Source: Saccharomycopsis crataegensis (lineage: Eukaryota > Ascomycota > Saccharomycetes > Ascoideales > Saccharomycopsidaceae). Taken from it: DNA of 64,000 bases. The stretch covers positions 1,646,501 to 1,710,500 of the forward strand of contig NW_027043820.1 in NCBI RefSeq assembly GCF_037102585.1, read 5' to 3'. The notes beneath the pieces are model-generated. The model was not told the DNA's origin. It ran no database searches and saw nothing but the letters and a program-made list of their open reading frames with translations. Shown in pieces: positions 20,228 to 30,034 of the stretch. Position 1 is the first letter of the stretch. Every line of letters starts with the position of its first letter. Position numbers and translations under genes: made by a program.

Positions 20228-23200
20228 ATGTCTCGTAAAGGAGCCCCTATGGATGAAGACGATGTTCTATCGTCGTTGGGTGGCGGCGGCGGCGGCGGCG
20301 GTATGTTGAACATGGGAGGAAATGTTGCTTCCACCATTAATTCGCAATTTGGGATTGGATTGGATTTCGATACCAAGGATTTCAACACCCAGCACGCAGA
20401 TGATGCTGTGGATTTTGAAGATATCTCGTTGACGGACGAGAGTGATGTTGACGAAGATAAAAAGAAGAATCTTAATCGAGATGGCGGCAGCAGTAATTTC
20501 ACCAATGGAAACAATAACATTAACAACAACAACAACAACAACAATAATAATAATAATCGTCAGCAACAAAATCAAAATAATAATAATAATAATTATGCTA
20601 CAAATGGCAATATCCCTGATCTAAATCTTGGAAAATCAGATCAGCTACCAAATATCAATATCAACGATATGATGATGGGATCTCCAAGTAATCTCAATTT
20701 CAATGATTTTGATTTCAATTTGAACAATGGGTTAGGTGATAGTTTTGCCGACTCTTCTTTGATGATGTCGGGTGGTCAAATGTTTGATGGGCTTTTTGAT
20801 AGCAATGCCATGAATAATGGGGCGTTTCCAAATATCAACATAACTGATCAATTCAATTTGAATGGCAATATCCACAATAATCCCCAACCAATGCCCAATA
20901 TCATGACGGATGTGGCAACCCCCTCAGTAGAAGAAATACAAAGGCAACAGGAAAATAAAAAGAAGGAAGAATTAGCCAAGCAGCGAAAGCTTCAAGAGAA
21001 GAGAGAAAAAGAGGCAAGGCTATTGCATTATTATTATCCAATGTTCAAGAAGGATTCGATTTTGAAAATGCATAGTATTTTCCAATCAAAACCAAAACCA
21101 AATTCCCAAATCACATTTTTCAATAGTCATTCTTTCAAGACTGCTCAATCAAATAAAGTGCTAGTGCCTTCAAGAATTCAATTGGAGTTTGAAGTTGATG
21201 AAAAAAAATTGTTCAACAAAAAGAGAAAGTTCTCACAGTATACTATGGGATCAGGAAGCAGTTATGGTAGCCAGAAACGTTCCAACATTGTCAAAATCAC
21301 CGATGCCGATGTAGAACTTCTTGCTAATAGCCAAAAGAAAATTGTGACTTATGAAGATGATAATAAAGATGATATTTTGGCGGCCACCGATTGGAATGAC
21401 GATGAAATATTTGGGGTGAGTGATAGCGAATCAAAACCAAAGAAGGCAAAATTATCCAACGGAATTGACGCCAATGTTCTTTATCAATTCGACGAATTCA
21501 AAATCAATGACGATATTGAAGAAAACATTCTCGAAGGTAAAGTAAATGCAAAAACCTTGAACTTGAAGCTAGACATGAATGACCCTCACCTCTATTTCAC
21601 GGATACTGCCAAATTGACAATTAAGAAAAAAGGGTTGAATAAGTCAGTGATTCCAGTTAATGAAAAGCTTTTAATGAGTAGATTCAACGTTTCCAATGAT
21701 AAGGAATATGAAGTCTTGAAGAGCAATTATCACACCAAGATCAGGGCCACCATTGGTAATTTGATTATCGATCACCCAACCCCGGCAATTAGATTGCAAT
21801 CCCCTTATTATAAGGTGAAATTGACAAAACAACAAATGAGATGGTTCCATAGACCGAAATTTATTGTGAGATCGAATACCATAATGTATTTTAGTAAACC
21901 AAAGTTGAGAAAGAAGAAACGGGACAAGGGTAAAGATATCAAAGAAAGTTTTGCCGCCACCAGTGATTTGACCCTTGGGGATACCGCTCCATTCTATTTA
22001 TTTGAATATTCGGAAGAAAAGCCAATGATTTTTTCCAATTTTGGAATGGGAAGCAAAATCATTAATTATTACCGAAAGCAAACCGAGGATGATACCTATC
22101 GTCCCAAAGGATTGATTGGTGAGACCAACGTTTTGGGGGTCCAGGATCGGTCGCCATTTTGGAACTTTGGGTTTGTGGAAAAGGGCAAATTTGTTCCAAC
22201 ATTGTACAATCAGATGGTTCGAGCACCGATTTTCCAACACGAGTCTGAAAGCACCGATTTTTTGTTGGTGAAATCTTCTGGAGGAATTAGACAATCTTTG
22301 AGGTATTATTTGAGAAGCATCAACAAAGTTTTCATTGTCGGTCAATTATATCCTGTGGTGGAAGTGCCGGGTCCCCATTCTAGAAAAGTCACGACGGTTA
22401 GTAAAAATCGTCTCAAAATGATTGTTTATCGGGTGTTGAACAATAGCAAGAAGCAACGGTTGGCGGTAAAGGATATTTCTGCTCATTTCCCTGATCAAAA
22501 TGATATGCAAAACCGTCAAAGGTTGAAAGAATTTATGGTTTACCAACGTACTGGGGAAGATCAAGGGTTTTGGAAAATCAAACCAACTGAAAAGCTTCCT
22601 ACAGAAGAAGAAATTAGAGCGATGATAACCCCCGAAGATTTGTGTTTGCTTGAAAGCATGCAAGTTGGACAACAGCATTTGGAAGACTATTCGATTTTCA
22701 GTCATGACCATATTAACTTGGACAAATACAATAATTTCATTCCTAAATTTAATAGCAAGAGCGCTCCGAATAATGCGGTGACCAGTGTGGGATCTCCAGC
22801 GGTGGCCAATGATGTTGCTAATGGCAAATCAGAAAATGATGCAAATTCTTCTGCTCCTGGTGAGGCTAAAGGGGAATCTTTGGAAGATCAATTGGCACCA
22901 TGGAATACCACAAGAAATTTCATCAATGCTACCCAAGGTAAAGCCATGCTTCAATTACATGGTGAAGGTGAGCCAACGGGGACTGGTGAAGGGATTTCAT
23001 TTTTGAGAACCTCTATGAAGGGTGGTTTCCGGGCATCGGATGACAAGAGCTCAGTGTCCAAAGAGAAATTGGGTGGTCATAGTTATAATGTCGCGTTACA
23101 ACAAAAGGCTTATGATGATGAGATTGAAAGAACCTGGAGAAAGCAGATCCGGACTTTATCATCGGACGAGCCACATATTTATCATCATAAGAAAAAGAAG

Positions 23201-23761
23201 CAACATTCCCGGTACGATACTCGACCATCAGGATCGATTCCAAAAGTTTTGCGAATCACCAGAATGGTCAGGAATCAATATGGAGTATTGGAACGTCAAA
23301 TCGAGGTGATCAAAGATGAAAGAATCATCAATGCTTATTTGATGAAAAAGAAAGAGCTGTACGAAGATTATTTGAATAATCAATCGAAGGAGCTTTCCCA
23401 GGCGATCCTTGATTTGAATAGTGTGAAAATTCCTACCAATGATGATGAGAAGAAAATCCTCCAACAAGAGTTGGAAAAATTACAAGCTCAGAAAAACAAT
23501 ACCAAAGTGTTACAATCAGGGAAAGGTATTGGGAAAGGGAGAAATACCAAAAGAAGGTGTGCGCTTTGTGGAGCCATTGGTCATATTAGAACTAAAAAAT
23601 CCTGTCCAATGTACGGGAAGGTGCCATTACCAAATGATAATAATGCTATTACTAGTACTAATGATAATGCGATTGGGGATGTTAACACCGCTGTTTCAAC
23701 CGCTGCAAGTCCAGCTGCAGCAGCCACTACCACCACCACTCCTACTGCCAGCAGTGGGTAG
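20228..23761 (+). CDS. TAF1: TFIID subunit Taf1 (TBP-associated factor 1)
   Basis: 1177 residues. It is the scaffold of TFIID, the general RNA polymerase II initiation factor. The N-terminus (MDEDDVLSSLGGGGGGG..., then Asn-rich) fits the TBP-binding regulatory region. The conserved central domain (DUF3591/TAFII250) runs from about 480 to 900, with LIGETNVLGVQDRSPFWNFG and VEVPGPHSRKVTTVSKNRLK. A C-terminal zinc knuckle (RRCALCGAIGHIRTKKSCP) is near 1112-1128, then an Ala/Thr-rich tail. Like yeast Taf1 it lacks the animal bromodomains. The ATG at 20228 is the first in frame. It diverges from RFA3. Confidence 0.95.
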   Translation: MSRKGAPMDEDDVLSSLGGGGGGGGMLNMGGNVASTINSQFGIGLDFDTKDFNTQHADDAVDFEDISLTDESDVDEDKKKNLNRDGGSSNFTNGNNNINNNNNNNNNNNNRQQQNQNNNNNNYATNGNIPDLNLGKSDQLPNININDMMMGSPSNLNFNDFDFNLNNGLGDSFADSSLMMSGGQMFDGLFDSNAMNNGAFPNINITDQFNLNGNIHNNPQPMPNIMTDVATPSVEEIQRQQENKKKEELAKQRKLQEKREKEARLLHYYYPMFKKDSILKMHSIFQSKPKPNSQITFFNSHSFKTAQSNKVLVPSRIQLEFEVDEKKLFNKKRKFSQYTMGSGSSYGSQKRSNIVKITDADVELLANSQKKIVTYEDDNKDDILAATDWNDDEIFGVSDSESKPKKAKLSNGIDANVLYQFDEFKINDDIEENILEGKVNAKTLNLKLDMNDPHLYFTDTAKLTIKKKGLNKSVIPVNEKLLMSRFNVSNDKEYEVLKSNYHTKIRATIGNLIIDHPTPAIRLQSPYYKVKLTKQQMRWFHRPKFIVRSNTIMYFSKPKLRKKKRDKGKDIKESFAATSDLTLGDTAPFYLFEYSEEKPMIFSNFGMGSKIINYYRKQTEDDTYRPKGLIGETNVLGVQDRSPFWNFGFVEKGKFVPTLYNQMVRAPIFQHESESTDFLLVKSSGGIRQSLRYYLRSINKVFIVGQLYPVVEVPGPHSRKVTTVSKNRLKMIVYRVLNNSKKQRLAVKDISAHFPDQNDMQNRQRLKEFMVYQRTGEDQGFWKIKPTEKLPTEEEIRAMITPEDLCLLESMQVGQQHLEDYSIFSHDHINLDKYNNFIPKFNSKSAPNNAVTSVGSPAVANDVANGKSENDANSSAPGEAKGESLEDQLAPWNTTRNFINATQGKAMLQLHGEGEPTGTGEGISFLRTSMKGGFRASDDKSSVSKEKLGGHSYNVALQQKAYDDEIERTWRKQIRTLSSDEPHIYHHKKKKQHSRYDTRPSGSIPKVLRITRMVRNQYGVLERQIEVIKDERIINAYLMKKKELYEDYLNNQSKELSQAILDLNSVKIPTNDDEKKILQQELEKLQAQKNNTKVLQSGKGIGKGRNTKRRCALCGAIGHIRTKKSCPMYGKVPLPNDNNAITSTNDNAIGDVNTAVSTAASPAAAATTTTTPTASSG

Positions 23762-24337
23762 TTTTTTTTCTCTCTCTTGTACTATTTTCACCACCAATTT
23801 GTCATGGTGTATTTCTATTAGTTTCTATGATTGTATAATATTTATCAATAATTTGATGTCGTTCTATTAGTTTGATATTATTGTTACACATGTTCTTGTA
23901 GATTCAGAATAAAGGTGTTCATTTACAGACGAGGCTAAGCTATAATACAAGAAAAAGGGAGGAGAAAAAGAAGCAAACAATCAACATTTAAGTGGAAACA
24001 TCATGAACCGGGCATAAAAAAAAAAATCAAAATCAAAATCAAAGTCAAAAAAAGACAAAACCAAAACGAAGCGAATAATCAAGCAATTCTATAGGTAACG
24101 ATCCAGCATAATAATAACCATCGATGCTAGGTGGCAAACCCATATATATTTCTAACCAACAGTAGTATCAAAATTTCAACATCACTGAACCTAAACTTAG
24201 AGAGTTTTCGTCAAAAGAGAGCTCAATATCGACTTCTTTCTTTTGTTCTCTTTTTTTTTATATATATATTTTTTTTTTTTTTAAAAAAAAAGCAATGCTT
24301 TCTAGATGATTTGGCTGGAGAGAAAGAGAGAGGGAGA

Positions 24338-24382
<45 letters not shown>

Positions 24383-24431
24383 AACAGGAAATACTCTCCA
24401 ACATATAATATATATATATATATTATTAAAA
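23762..24431. other. Convergent intergenic region between TAF1 and TIM22
   Basis: Contains TAAATC/AAATCA-type A-rich repeats (about 24016-24050), a T-then-A block (about 24249-24292) and a long GA tract (24319-24382). A 32-codon minus frame (24045-24143) is discussed in the findings. No gene is firmly supported. Confidence 0.45.
24319..24382. repeat. (GA)n tract
   Basis: A purine-only AG-rich tract with a nearly pure GA core from 24341 to 24374, in the 3' flank of TIM22. Confidence 0.92.
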
Positions 24432-24983
24432 TCATTCATCGTAATCGTTTTTTGGCGGTTGTCCTTCTTCACTTCTCATATACAATTCCACCGCGGTACT
24501 GAACGCAGCAAACCCAGCACACCCCACCGCCGCCGCTTGAGGGCCTGCTCTCACCGCAAGGCCTCCTCCAGTTAAACACCCTGCTCCTACACTGTTCCAA
24601 ATATCATTTTTCGCCCTTAGACTCTCGATCGAGCATTCGGTTCCCGAATAAATTGCCCCAATTAACCCAAAGTTCCTGGCACTGCTCACCATCCGCTTCC
24701 CCATATCCGAGAACATAATCTTCATTTGTTTTTTGAATGGTAATTCCTGGATGGTCCCAGGGGTCATACCAGGAACATCATACGACATACTGGCCATGAA
24801 GAGCCCAAAGAACCCACCAAGAAAGTACCCGGTCACCCCACTCATCACGGTCTTTCCAGGACACGACTTGGTCATTTCAATGATTTGTTCAGCAGCGTAG
24901 TCCCCTTGTTCTTCAGGAGTCATTTCCCCAAGAGATCTGGTATCTTTTGTTTTCCCAACTTGACCATAATAGGGATTATTCAT
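24432..24983 (-). CDS. TIM22: Mitochondrial inner-membrane translocase subunit Tim22
   Basis: 183 residues. It is the channel of the TIM22 carrier translocase, which inserts multispanning carriers into the mitochondrial inner membrane. Seen: a polar N-terminus, [21 protein letters not shown] (TM1), [20 protein letters not shown] (TM2 region), and Gly/Ala-rich segments near 131-165 (TM3/4). Cys41 and Cys117 match the pair that forms the disulfide in S. cerevisiae Tim22. It ends PPKNDYDE. It is slightly shorter than the S. cerevisiae protein (207). Confidence 0.93.
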   Translation of the reverse strand: MNNPYYGQVGKTKDTRSLGEMTPEEQGDYAAEQIIEMTKSCPGKTVMSGVTGYFLGGFFGLFMASMSYDVPGMTPGTIQELPFKKQMKIMFSDMGKRMVSSARNFGLIGAIYSGTECSIESLRAKNDIWNSVGAGCLTGGGLAVRAGPQAAAVGCAGFAAFSTAVELYMRSEEGQPPKNDYDE

Positions 24984-25580
24984 TTTTTCCTTTAAAAAAA
25001 TTGTGGGTATATGTGTGTGTGTGTGTGTATGTAGGTAGAGATATAGAATCTATAGAGATGTTAAAATATATGGTTTGGCAGAATTTACCTTTTGATTCAC
25101 AATTTTCACCGGAAATTAAATTACTTTTTTTTTTTCTCTGTCTCTTTTTCTTCTGTACCGTCCGTCAGGTTGGAGCACTGATCACAGTTTACAGTGCAGT
25201 GGATAGATACACTTTACACCAACAATATTGGGTATAGATCAAGTAAAAGATCCTTAAAATTTGCAATTTATTAATTCAGTGGATACTAAGAAATAAATAG
25301 GAAAAGAAGAAGAGCAATTTGAAAACTGACGAATAATAACAACAAGGAAAACTCCAAACATTAATTTAAAAGCAGAACGAGGAAGGGGGTAAAACAACAC
25401 TGTGTAAGTATAATTGATGGAAAACTCTCGTAGATAACGACACACTGGAGTTTAGCATACTAACTAACACAACCATGCATATTCTATTTATGTCATCTAG
25501 AATGTACCATGAATAGGAAAAAGAAACAAAACAAAACAAAACGAAAAAAACAAACAACAAAAAAAAAAGCACGAATTTCA
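24984..25580. other. Intergenic: TIM22 promoter and 3' flank of the UPF0658 gene
   Basis: A TG/TATG run (about 25009-25030), a T run near 25125 and an ACAAA repeat near 25527-25560. No gene is seen. Confidence 0.5.
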
Positions 25581-27002
25581 TCAGTCAACAATAATGGCAG
25601 GAATAGGCTGTGGGGCACCTTTATAACTATCATAAGCATCATCTGCCCGAATGTCATACTCTGATTTATCCGCATGATCTTTTTCCTCATTGATATTGTA
25701 AGTCTCACCATCCTGTGGCAATGATTTTCTTTTACCCCAGAACGTTCTAGCAACAAACGGTTTCAAACCCTTGTTGAAGTTCGACATCACTTTGATGCCA
25801 AAAAAGATACTGGTGAATAAAAGAATAATGGAAAATACCGCAAATAGCGTCAACGACCGTCTTCCTGGGTAGTATTGGTGACGATTGGTATTATGGGTAT
25901 AAATTCTAATCACTTTAAAGAACGCATACATCAACCCCAAAAAGAACCCGGCGATCGAAATAACCATCCCATAAATGATCTCATTGGCGGCAGAATAGTC
26001 GGCGTACGCTAAAAGCAAAAACGTCACCGGAATCACAATGATGGTCAACACAAATTCCACCCGCTCTACTTTTGGCATCATGATGATGAATTGAAGTGTG
26101 AACGCCGGGAAGAAAAACCCATCAAAGTAGAGGAATGCCCTATAGATTTGGTAAAATGACAATCTTTGAAGGGCTTCAGGAGCGGCCCCGATTCTCTTGA
26201 AAACGTTCCAGGCAAAATCTTTCTTTAAATGGATAAGGAACAAGTACCCTTGAGCGAAAAATGTCGCAATACTCAAACAAATGATGGCAATGACCGCACC
26301 ATTTGGAGACGCTCTATATGGTTCCGCCAACGATGGTGATAAACTATGCTTCAATTCCAAATATTGGATCCCGGTATATACCACCATACACCCGATGAAT
26401 GTAAGGAGTAAGAAAACTTGGATTCGTGATTTCGAGATGATCGCGGTGGCGGTGATTATGCACTGATATATTTCAGCGCAAATGAACAATGCCAAATAAG
26501 TGGCAATGGCTTTCTTTTTGATTAAGGTATCTGAATTTGAGTTTAAATGGGTAAAGTATAGCACGAAGATATAGATTTGAAGAGCCAAAACCACTGCGGC
26601 GGATAGCACAGAAATCCCCATGAACAATTTTCGGTAAAAGTTTTTGGGTTGTTGATACATATACCACGATTTCCAGTCGCTGATTGGTTTATCAGCCAAT
26701 AACTGCGATTCCTGGTGGTCGTTGGCATATTTAGTATCACCGTTAATGACAGATTGTGACTGGCGGTGATCCATACTCGAACGGCCCGACTGCGGATGGT
26801 AGAGGTTGTCGGCGCTGGTAGAGGCAAATACCCCACCACCACCATTCTGGGGATCTAAGTTGGATGGAGTGACTGGTTTGAACTTTGGTTTTTCCATGAT
26901 ATCGTTGATATCGATTCTATCAAGACTTGATGCCACCGATGAGACATCCGAGCAGTTGTCTACATCATCATGGTCGTCAACTTTGGAGATATGTTGTTTC
27001 AT
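25581..27002 (-). CDS. UPF0658-like Golgi multispanning membrane protein
   Basis: 473 residues. A cytosolic Ser/Asp-rich N-terminus of about 125 residues is followed by the SDWKSWYMYQQPKNFYRKLF segment, then about nine hydrophobic spans (for example LSAAVVLALQIYIFVLYF, IAIICLSIATFFAQGYLFLI, FVLTIIVIPVTFLLLAYA). The pattern LYFDGFFFPAFTLQFIIMM and the loop RIYTHNTNRHQYYPGRRSLTL resemble the fungal UPF0658 family, placed in the Golgi in fission yeast and of unknown function. The C-terminus is acidic with a Lys/Asp-rich tail. The assignment is from remembered pattern; a seven-TM receptor was considered and is less likely. Confidence 0.6.
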   Translation of the reverse strand: MKQHISKVDDHDDVDNCSDVSSVASSLDRIDINDIMEKPKFKPVTPSNLDPQNGGGGVFASTSADNLYHPQSGRSSMDHRQSQSVINGDTKYANDHQESQLLADKPISDWKSWYMYQQPKNFYRKLFMGISVLSAAVVLALQIYIFVLYFTHLNSNSDTLIKKKAIATYLALFICAEIYQCIITATAIISKSRIQVFLLLTFIGCMVVYTGIQYLELKHSLSPSLAEPYRASPNGAVIAIICLSIATFFAQGYLFLIHLKKDFAWNVFKRIGAAPEALQRLSFYQIYRAFLYFDGFFFPAFTLQFIIMMPKVERVEFVLTIIVIPVTFLLLAYADYSAANEIIYGMVISIAGFFLGLMYAFFKVIRIYTHNTNRHQYYPGRRSLTLFAVFSIILLFTSIFFGIKVMSNFNKGLKPFVARTFWGKRKSLPQDGETYNINEEKDHADKSEYDIRADDAYDSYKGAPQPIPAIIVD

Positions 27003-27698
27003 GTCTGATACCTTCTAGTTATGCAAAAAAAAAAAAAAAAAAAATAATATTCACAGCTATGAGTTTGTTTATGTGGTGGAGGTATAGATGGATATATACC
27101 TATATATATATAAATATATAAACATAAATGAGATATCCGCGGGGATGTTCCATCCAATTTTTCTTCTCCACGATAAAGTTTCAGCTTTGGGAAAAAACTG
27201 CCTGTGCCTCCCACCGGTGAGGAGCGTGCGGGTAAGCAGCGCTGCCGGGGCTTATGGTGGCTACATCGTTATCACCACCGAATTATCTGACCACCGCCGG
27301 CAGGACTAATTACTATTCTATATTAAAGGTCTCCATCCAGATTGCAAAAACCCTGGAACAACTGGTGAATCTTTTGACCAATGTGTGTGTGTGTGTGTGT
27401 GTGTGTGTGAGAAAGGGGGCGAAGCGTGGTAATGCACGAAGGAGCATGAATGGTATAACATGGGCATCCCCATTTTAAGCTACTCCAGAATAGTATATTA
27501 TAGATATGGAAAGTGTTTCTAAAAAAAAAAAAGCGAAAAACAAGACCCATGAAGAAAAAATTTATCTAGAGTACCAGTAATAACCAATATGTCCCAATGA
27601 CAACAGTCTTCTTCTCGCAATGTACAAAAAATAAAAAAAAAAAGGGAAAAATTACAAAATACAAGAGAGTAAGAGAGAAGACAAAATAATAATAGCAC
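27003..27698. other. Intergenic 0.7 kb: promoter of the UPF0658-like gene, 3' flank of ABP1
   Basis: Holds an A18 run (about 27025-27042), a TA-rich stretch (27093-27122), a GC-richer patch (about 27200-27305) that may be regulatory, and a TG array. No gene is seen. Confidence 0.5.
27382..27409. repeat. (TG)14 microsatellite
   Basis: Fourteen perfect TG units in the intergenic region upstream of the UPF0658-like gene. Confidence 0.95.
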
Positions 27699-29768
27699 CT
27701 ATTGCAATTCGACGTAGTTGCTTGGAAACAAGCTACGTTCACCATTCAAAGTACCGTACCACCAGTCTTCATCATACTCGTAAACATCAGTGATGATATC
27801 ACCTGCCTTGAAACTCAATTCGTTGTCTTCATCAGCTTCATAGTTGTAAAGGGCGACTGCTTTCTTATCAGTGTGGACTGGGTATCCATTTTCATCGACT
27901 TCTTCATCATTAGTACCAGTGGCGGTGGCAGAAGCAGCAGCAGAATCACCGTCTACAAGCTTAACAAAGTTAGCTGGGAATTGACCCCTTTCACCCTTAG
28001 TGTTTGTGCCAATCCACCAGTCCTCATCAAGAAATTCAATTTCAACGATAAGTTCCCCATCATCGAGTGAGATTTCATCTTCTTCCTGCATTTTATAGTC
28101 AAATTGAGCAATAGCACTGGCAGATTCCTGTTCAGCTTCTGGTTCAGCTTCTTTTTCTTCTTTTTCTTCTTCTTCTTCTTCTTCCTCTTCAGCTTCTGAT
28201 TCTTCTTCAACTTCTTTTTGAACCACTGGCTCTCTTGGAGGCAAAGGAACAGGAGTTGGAGAGGTCGATGCACCAGCTGGTGGAGGAGGTGGAACAGCTC
28301 TAGTGGCAGTGGCAGTGGCTATTGGTGCAGCTGGGGCAGGACGTTGAATGCTTGGTGTTGCTTCTTCTTCCTCTTCTTCTTCCTCTGCTTCAACATCGAC
28401 TTGGTTGAATTTACTCGTCAATTCAGAAACCGATGGTTCTTCCTCTTCGGCAACTTCAGCACTGCTAACAGGTGGTTCAGGGGCAGAAGAAGAATCAAAT
28501 TTTCCGCGCTTTTCAGCCCATATTTGTGCAGGGGTTTTACCGTTTTCTAAAGCTCCAGATGACTTTGGTTTACTACTGAAACCATTAGCTGAAGGCAATG
28601 GGACTCTGGCAACTGGTCTAGACCCCGAGGCGGCAGAAGGTTTGAAACTTGATGTTATTGGTTTTGGCTTGGATGCTACCACAGGTTCTTCCACTGGAGC
28701 TGGATTATCAAAAAGTTTTCTCTTTTCTCTAAATGCTCTTTCCTCATCATCCAAATCTTCTTCTTCTTCGGCACTTTCTTTCTTGGTTGAAACAAGATCA
28801 GCAACTGGTTCCGGCTTTGGTTGTTGTTTTGGCGGAAGGTTTCTGGGTGGGAGGTTTCTTGGTGGAAGACTTCTCTTTGGTGGAGCAGCAACTGGCTCAG
28901 ATTCGTTGGAACTAACACTTGGGGTGGTTTCTGCAGACTTCTTTGATTCAGAACGAATGGCATCAATATCAACTTTCCCAATTGGTTTCCAAGCAGGTTT
29001 GGCTTCTTCTAAAGGTTTTTTGGTAAAGTCACGCTCTTCAATTTCTTCGGCACCATCCCATCCATCATCTTCATTGATTTTCTTCTCTTTAGTAGAAGAG
29101 ACGCCAGCAGCAGCTCCAAAGAGTGGTGTCGTTGGAACTGGGGCCACTGGTTTTGGAACAATAGGTTTTGGAATGAACTGATTCGCCTGAGGAATCGAGC
29201 CGCTAACCACAGGCTTTCTAGCAGCAAAAGGTTTTGGCTTTTGGGTAATAGGTTTTGGAGCAATTGGCTTGGAAACTGGACTAGAAATTGGCTTTCTAAC
29301 CGATGATGAACTACCGAAATTTGAAGGACCATTAGTTTGGATAGAATAACGAGCGCCGGCTGCATCACTAACTTTCTTCAACAAATCTTGAGGATCCAAA
29401 TCATCTTCATCTCTTGCAGTGACTTGGACATGGTACCCGTGTAAGATCTTGGCCACGGTCCCAAAATTCTGAGCAAATGATGATCTGGCTCTAATTGGGA
29501 CAGAATCAGGACACCACCCAATAAGAAGCAATTTCTTAACATCAGAGCCTGGTGGACTTACTCTGGCTAAACCAAACTCCACGCGACTTTCATTAAAGTT
29601 TTCGACGAATTCCGTCACATCATTCCCCGAGCCTTGTTCGGCCGGCTTGTAAGAATTGGAGGAATCTGGGGAGAAGATGGCCCAGGAAATCGACTCGTCG
29701 CCGGTGACAATCTTCTTATAAACGGAGTCAATGTCACGACCGTGTGTGGAAAAGTCGATAGATTGCAT
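27699..29768 (-). CDS. ABP1: Actin-binding protein Abp1/drebrin-like
   Basis: 689 residues from the ATG at 29768. The frame extends 49 codons upstream, but MQSIDFSTHGRDIDSVYKKI aligns with the S. cerevisiae start (MALEPIDYTTHSREIDAEY), so I choose this start. Domains: ADF-H (about 5-135, with RVSPPGSDVKKLLLIGWCPD and HVQVTARDEDDLD), a long Pro/Ala/Lys-rich middle with several PKP and PPR stretches, a Glu-rich block, and two SH3 domains at about 550-605 (EDWWIGTNTKGERGQFPANF) and 634-689 (EDWWYGTLNGERSLFPSNYV). S. cerevisiae Abp1 has one SH3; two are common in other yeasts. It activates Arp2/3 at cortical actin patches during endocytosis. It diverges from ERG7. Confidence 0.95.
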   Translation of the reverse strand: MQSIDFSTHGRDIDSVYKKIVTGDESISWAIFSPDSSNSYKPAEQGSGNDVTEFVENFNESRVEFGLARVSPPGSDVKKLLLIGWCPDSVPIRARSSFAQNFGTVAKILHGYHVQVTARDEDDLDPQDLLKKVSDAAGARYSIQTNGPSNFGSSSSVRKPISSPVSKPIAPKPITQKPKPFAARKPVVSGSIPQANQFIPKPIVPKPVAPVPTTPLFGAAAGVSSTKEKKINEDDGWDGAEEIEERDFTKKPLEEAKPAWKPIGKVDIDAIRSESKKSAETTPSVSSNESEPVAAPPKRSLPPRNLPPRNLPPKQQPKPEPVADLVSTKKESAEEEEDLDDEERAFREKRKLFDNPAPVEEPVVASKPKPITSSFKPSAASGSRPVARVPLPSANGFSSKPKSSGALENGKTPAQIWAEKRGKFDSSSAPEPPVSSAEVAEEEEPSVSELTSKFNQVDVEAEEEEEEEEATPSIQRPAPAAPIATATATRAVPPPPPAGASTSPTPVPLPPREPVVQKEVEEESEAEEEEEEEEEKEEKEAEPEAEQESASAIAQFDYKMQEEDEISLDDGELIVEIEFLDEDWWIGTNTKGERGQFPANFVKLVDGDSAAASATATGTNDEEVDENGYPVHTDKKAVALYNYEADEDNELSFKAGDIITDVYEYDEDWWYGTLNGERSLFPSNYVELQ

Positions 29769-30034
29769 TTGAGTGAGTTGGTGGTTTCTTTTAGATAATG
29801 AATTACTGGAGATGGAATAGCTTTTGGTGATGATGATGTGGTGGAAATTTCGCCGCTTTTTGACGGGCGGTGCGGTGCGGTGCGCACGGGGGCAGGTTGG
29901 GTTGTGGGCCCTCACTTATGGTACCAAACTGCTGGTACATCATGTGGTCTGGTTTTCTTGTGAAATATTTCTATACGAGAGGCATCGTCATCATCTCAAG
30001 TTTTGGGTATAGAGTAGCAGTGGATCAGCCAAAG
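29769..30034. promoter_or_regulatory. ABP1-ERG7 divergent promoter
   Basis: 266 bp shared by two divergent genes. It contains GGTGCGGTGCGGTGCG (29868-29883), a GC-rich triple GGTGC repeat, and a sterol response element core at 29972-29978 near the ERG7 side. Confidence 0.6.
29972..29978 (-). promoter_or_regulatory. Sterol response element core (TCGTATA) before ERG7
   Basis: TATACGA on plus is TCGTATA on minus, the core bound by Upc2/Ecm22 in S. cerevisiae ERG promoters. It lies about 57 bp upstream of the ERG7 ATG. One exact 7-mer is weak evidence alone; the gene context makes it worth noting. Confidence 0.4.

Noticed and set aside
28348-29181. 277-codon plus-strand open frame
   Set aside because: Antisense shadow of the ABP1 Pro/Ser/Glu-rich region; Ser/Phe/Gly-rich reading of simple codons.
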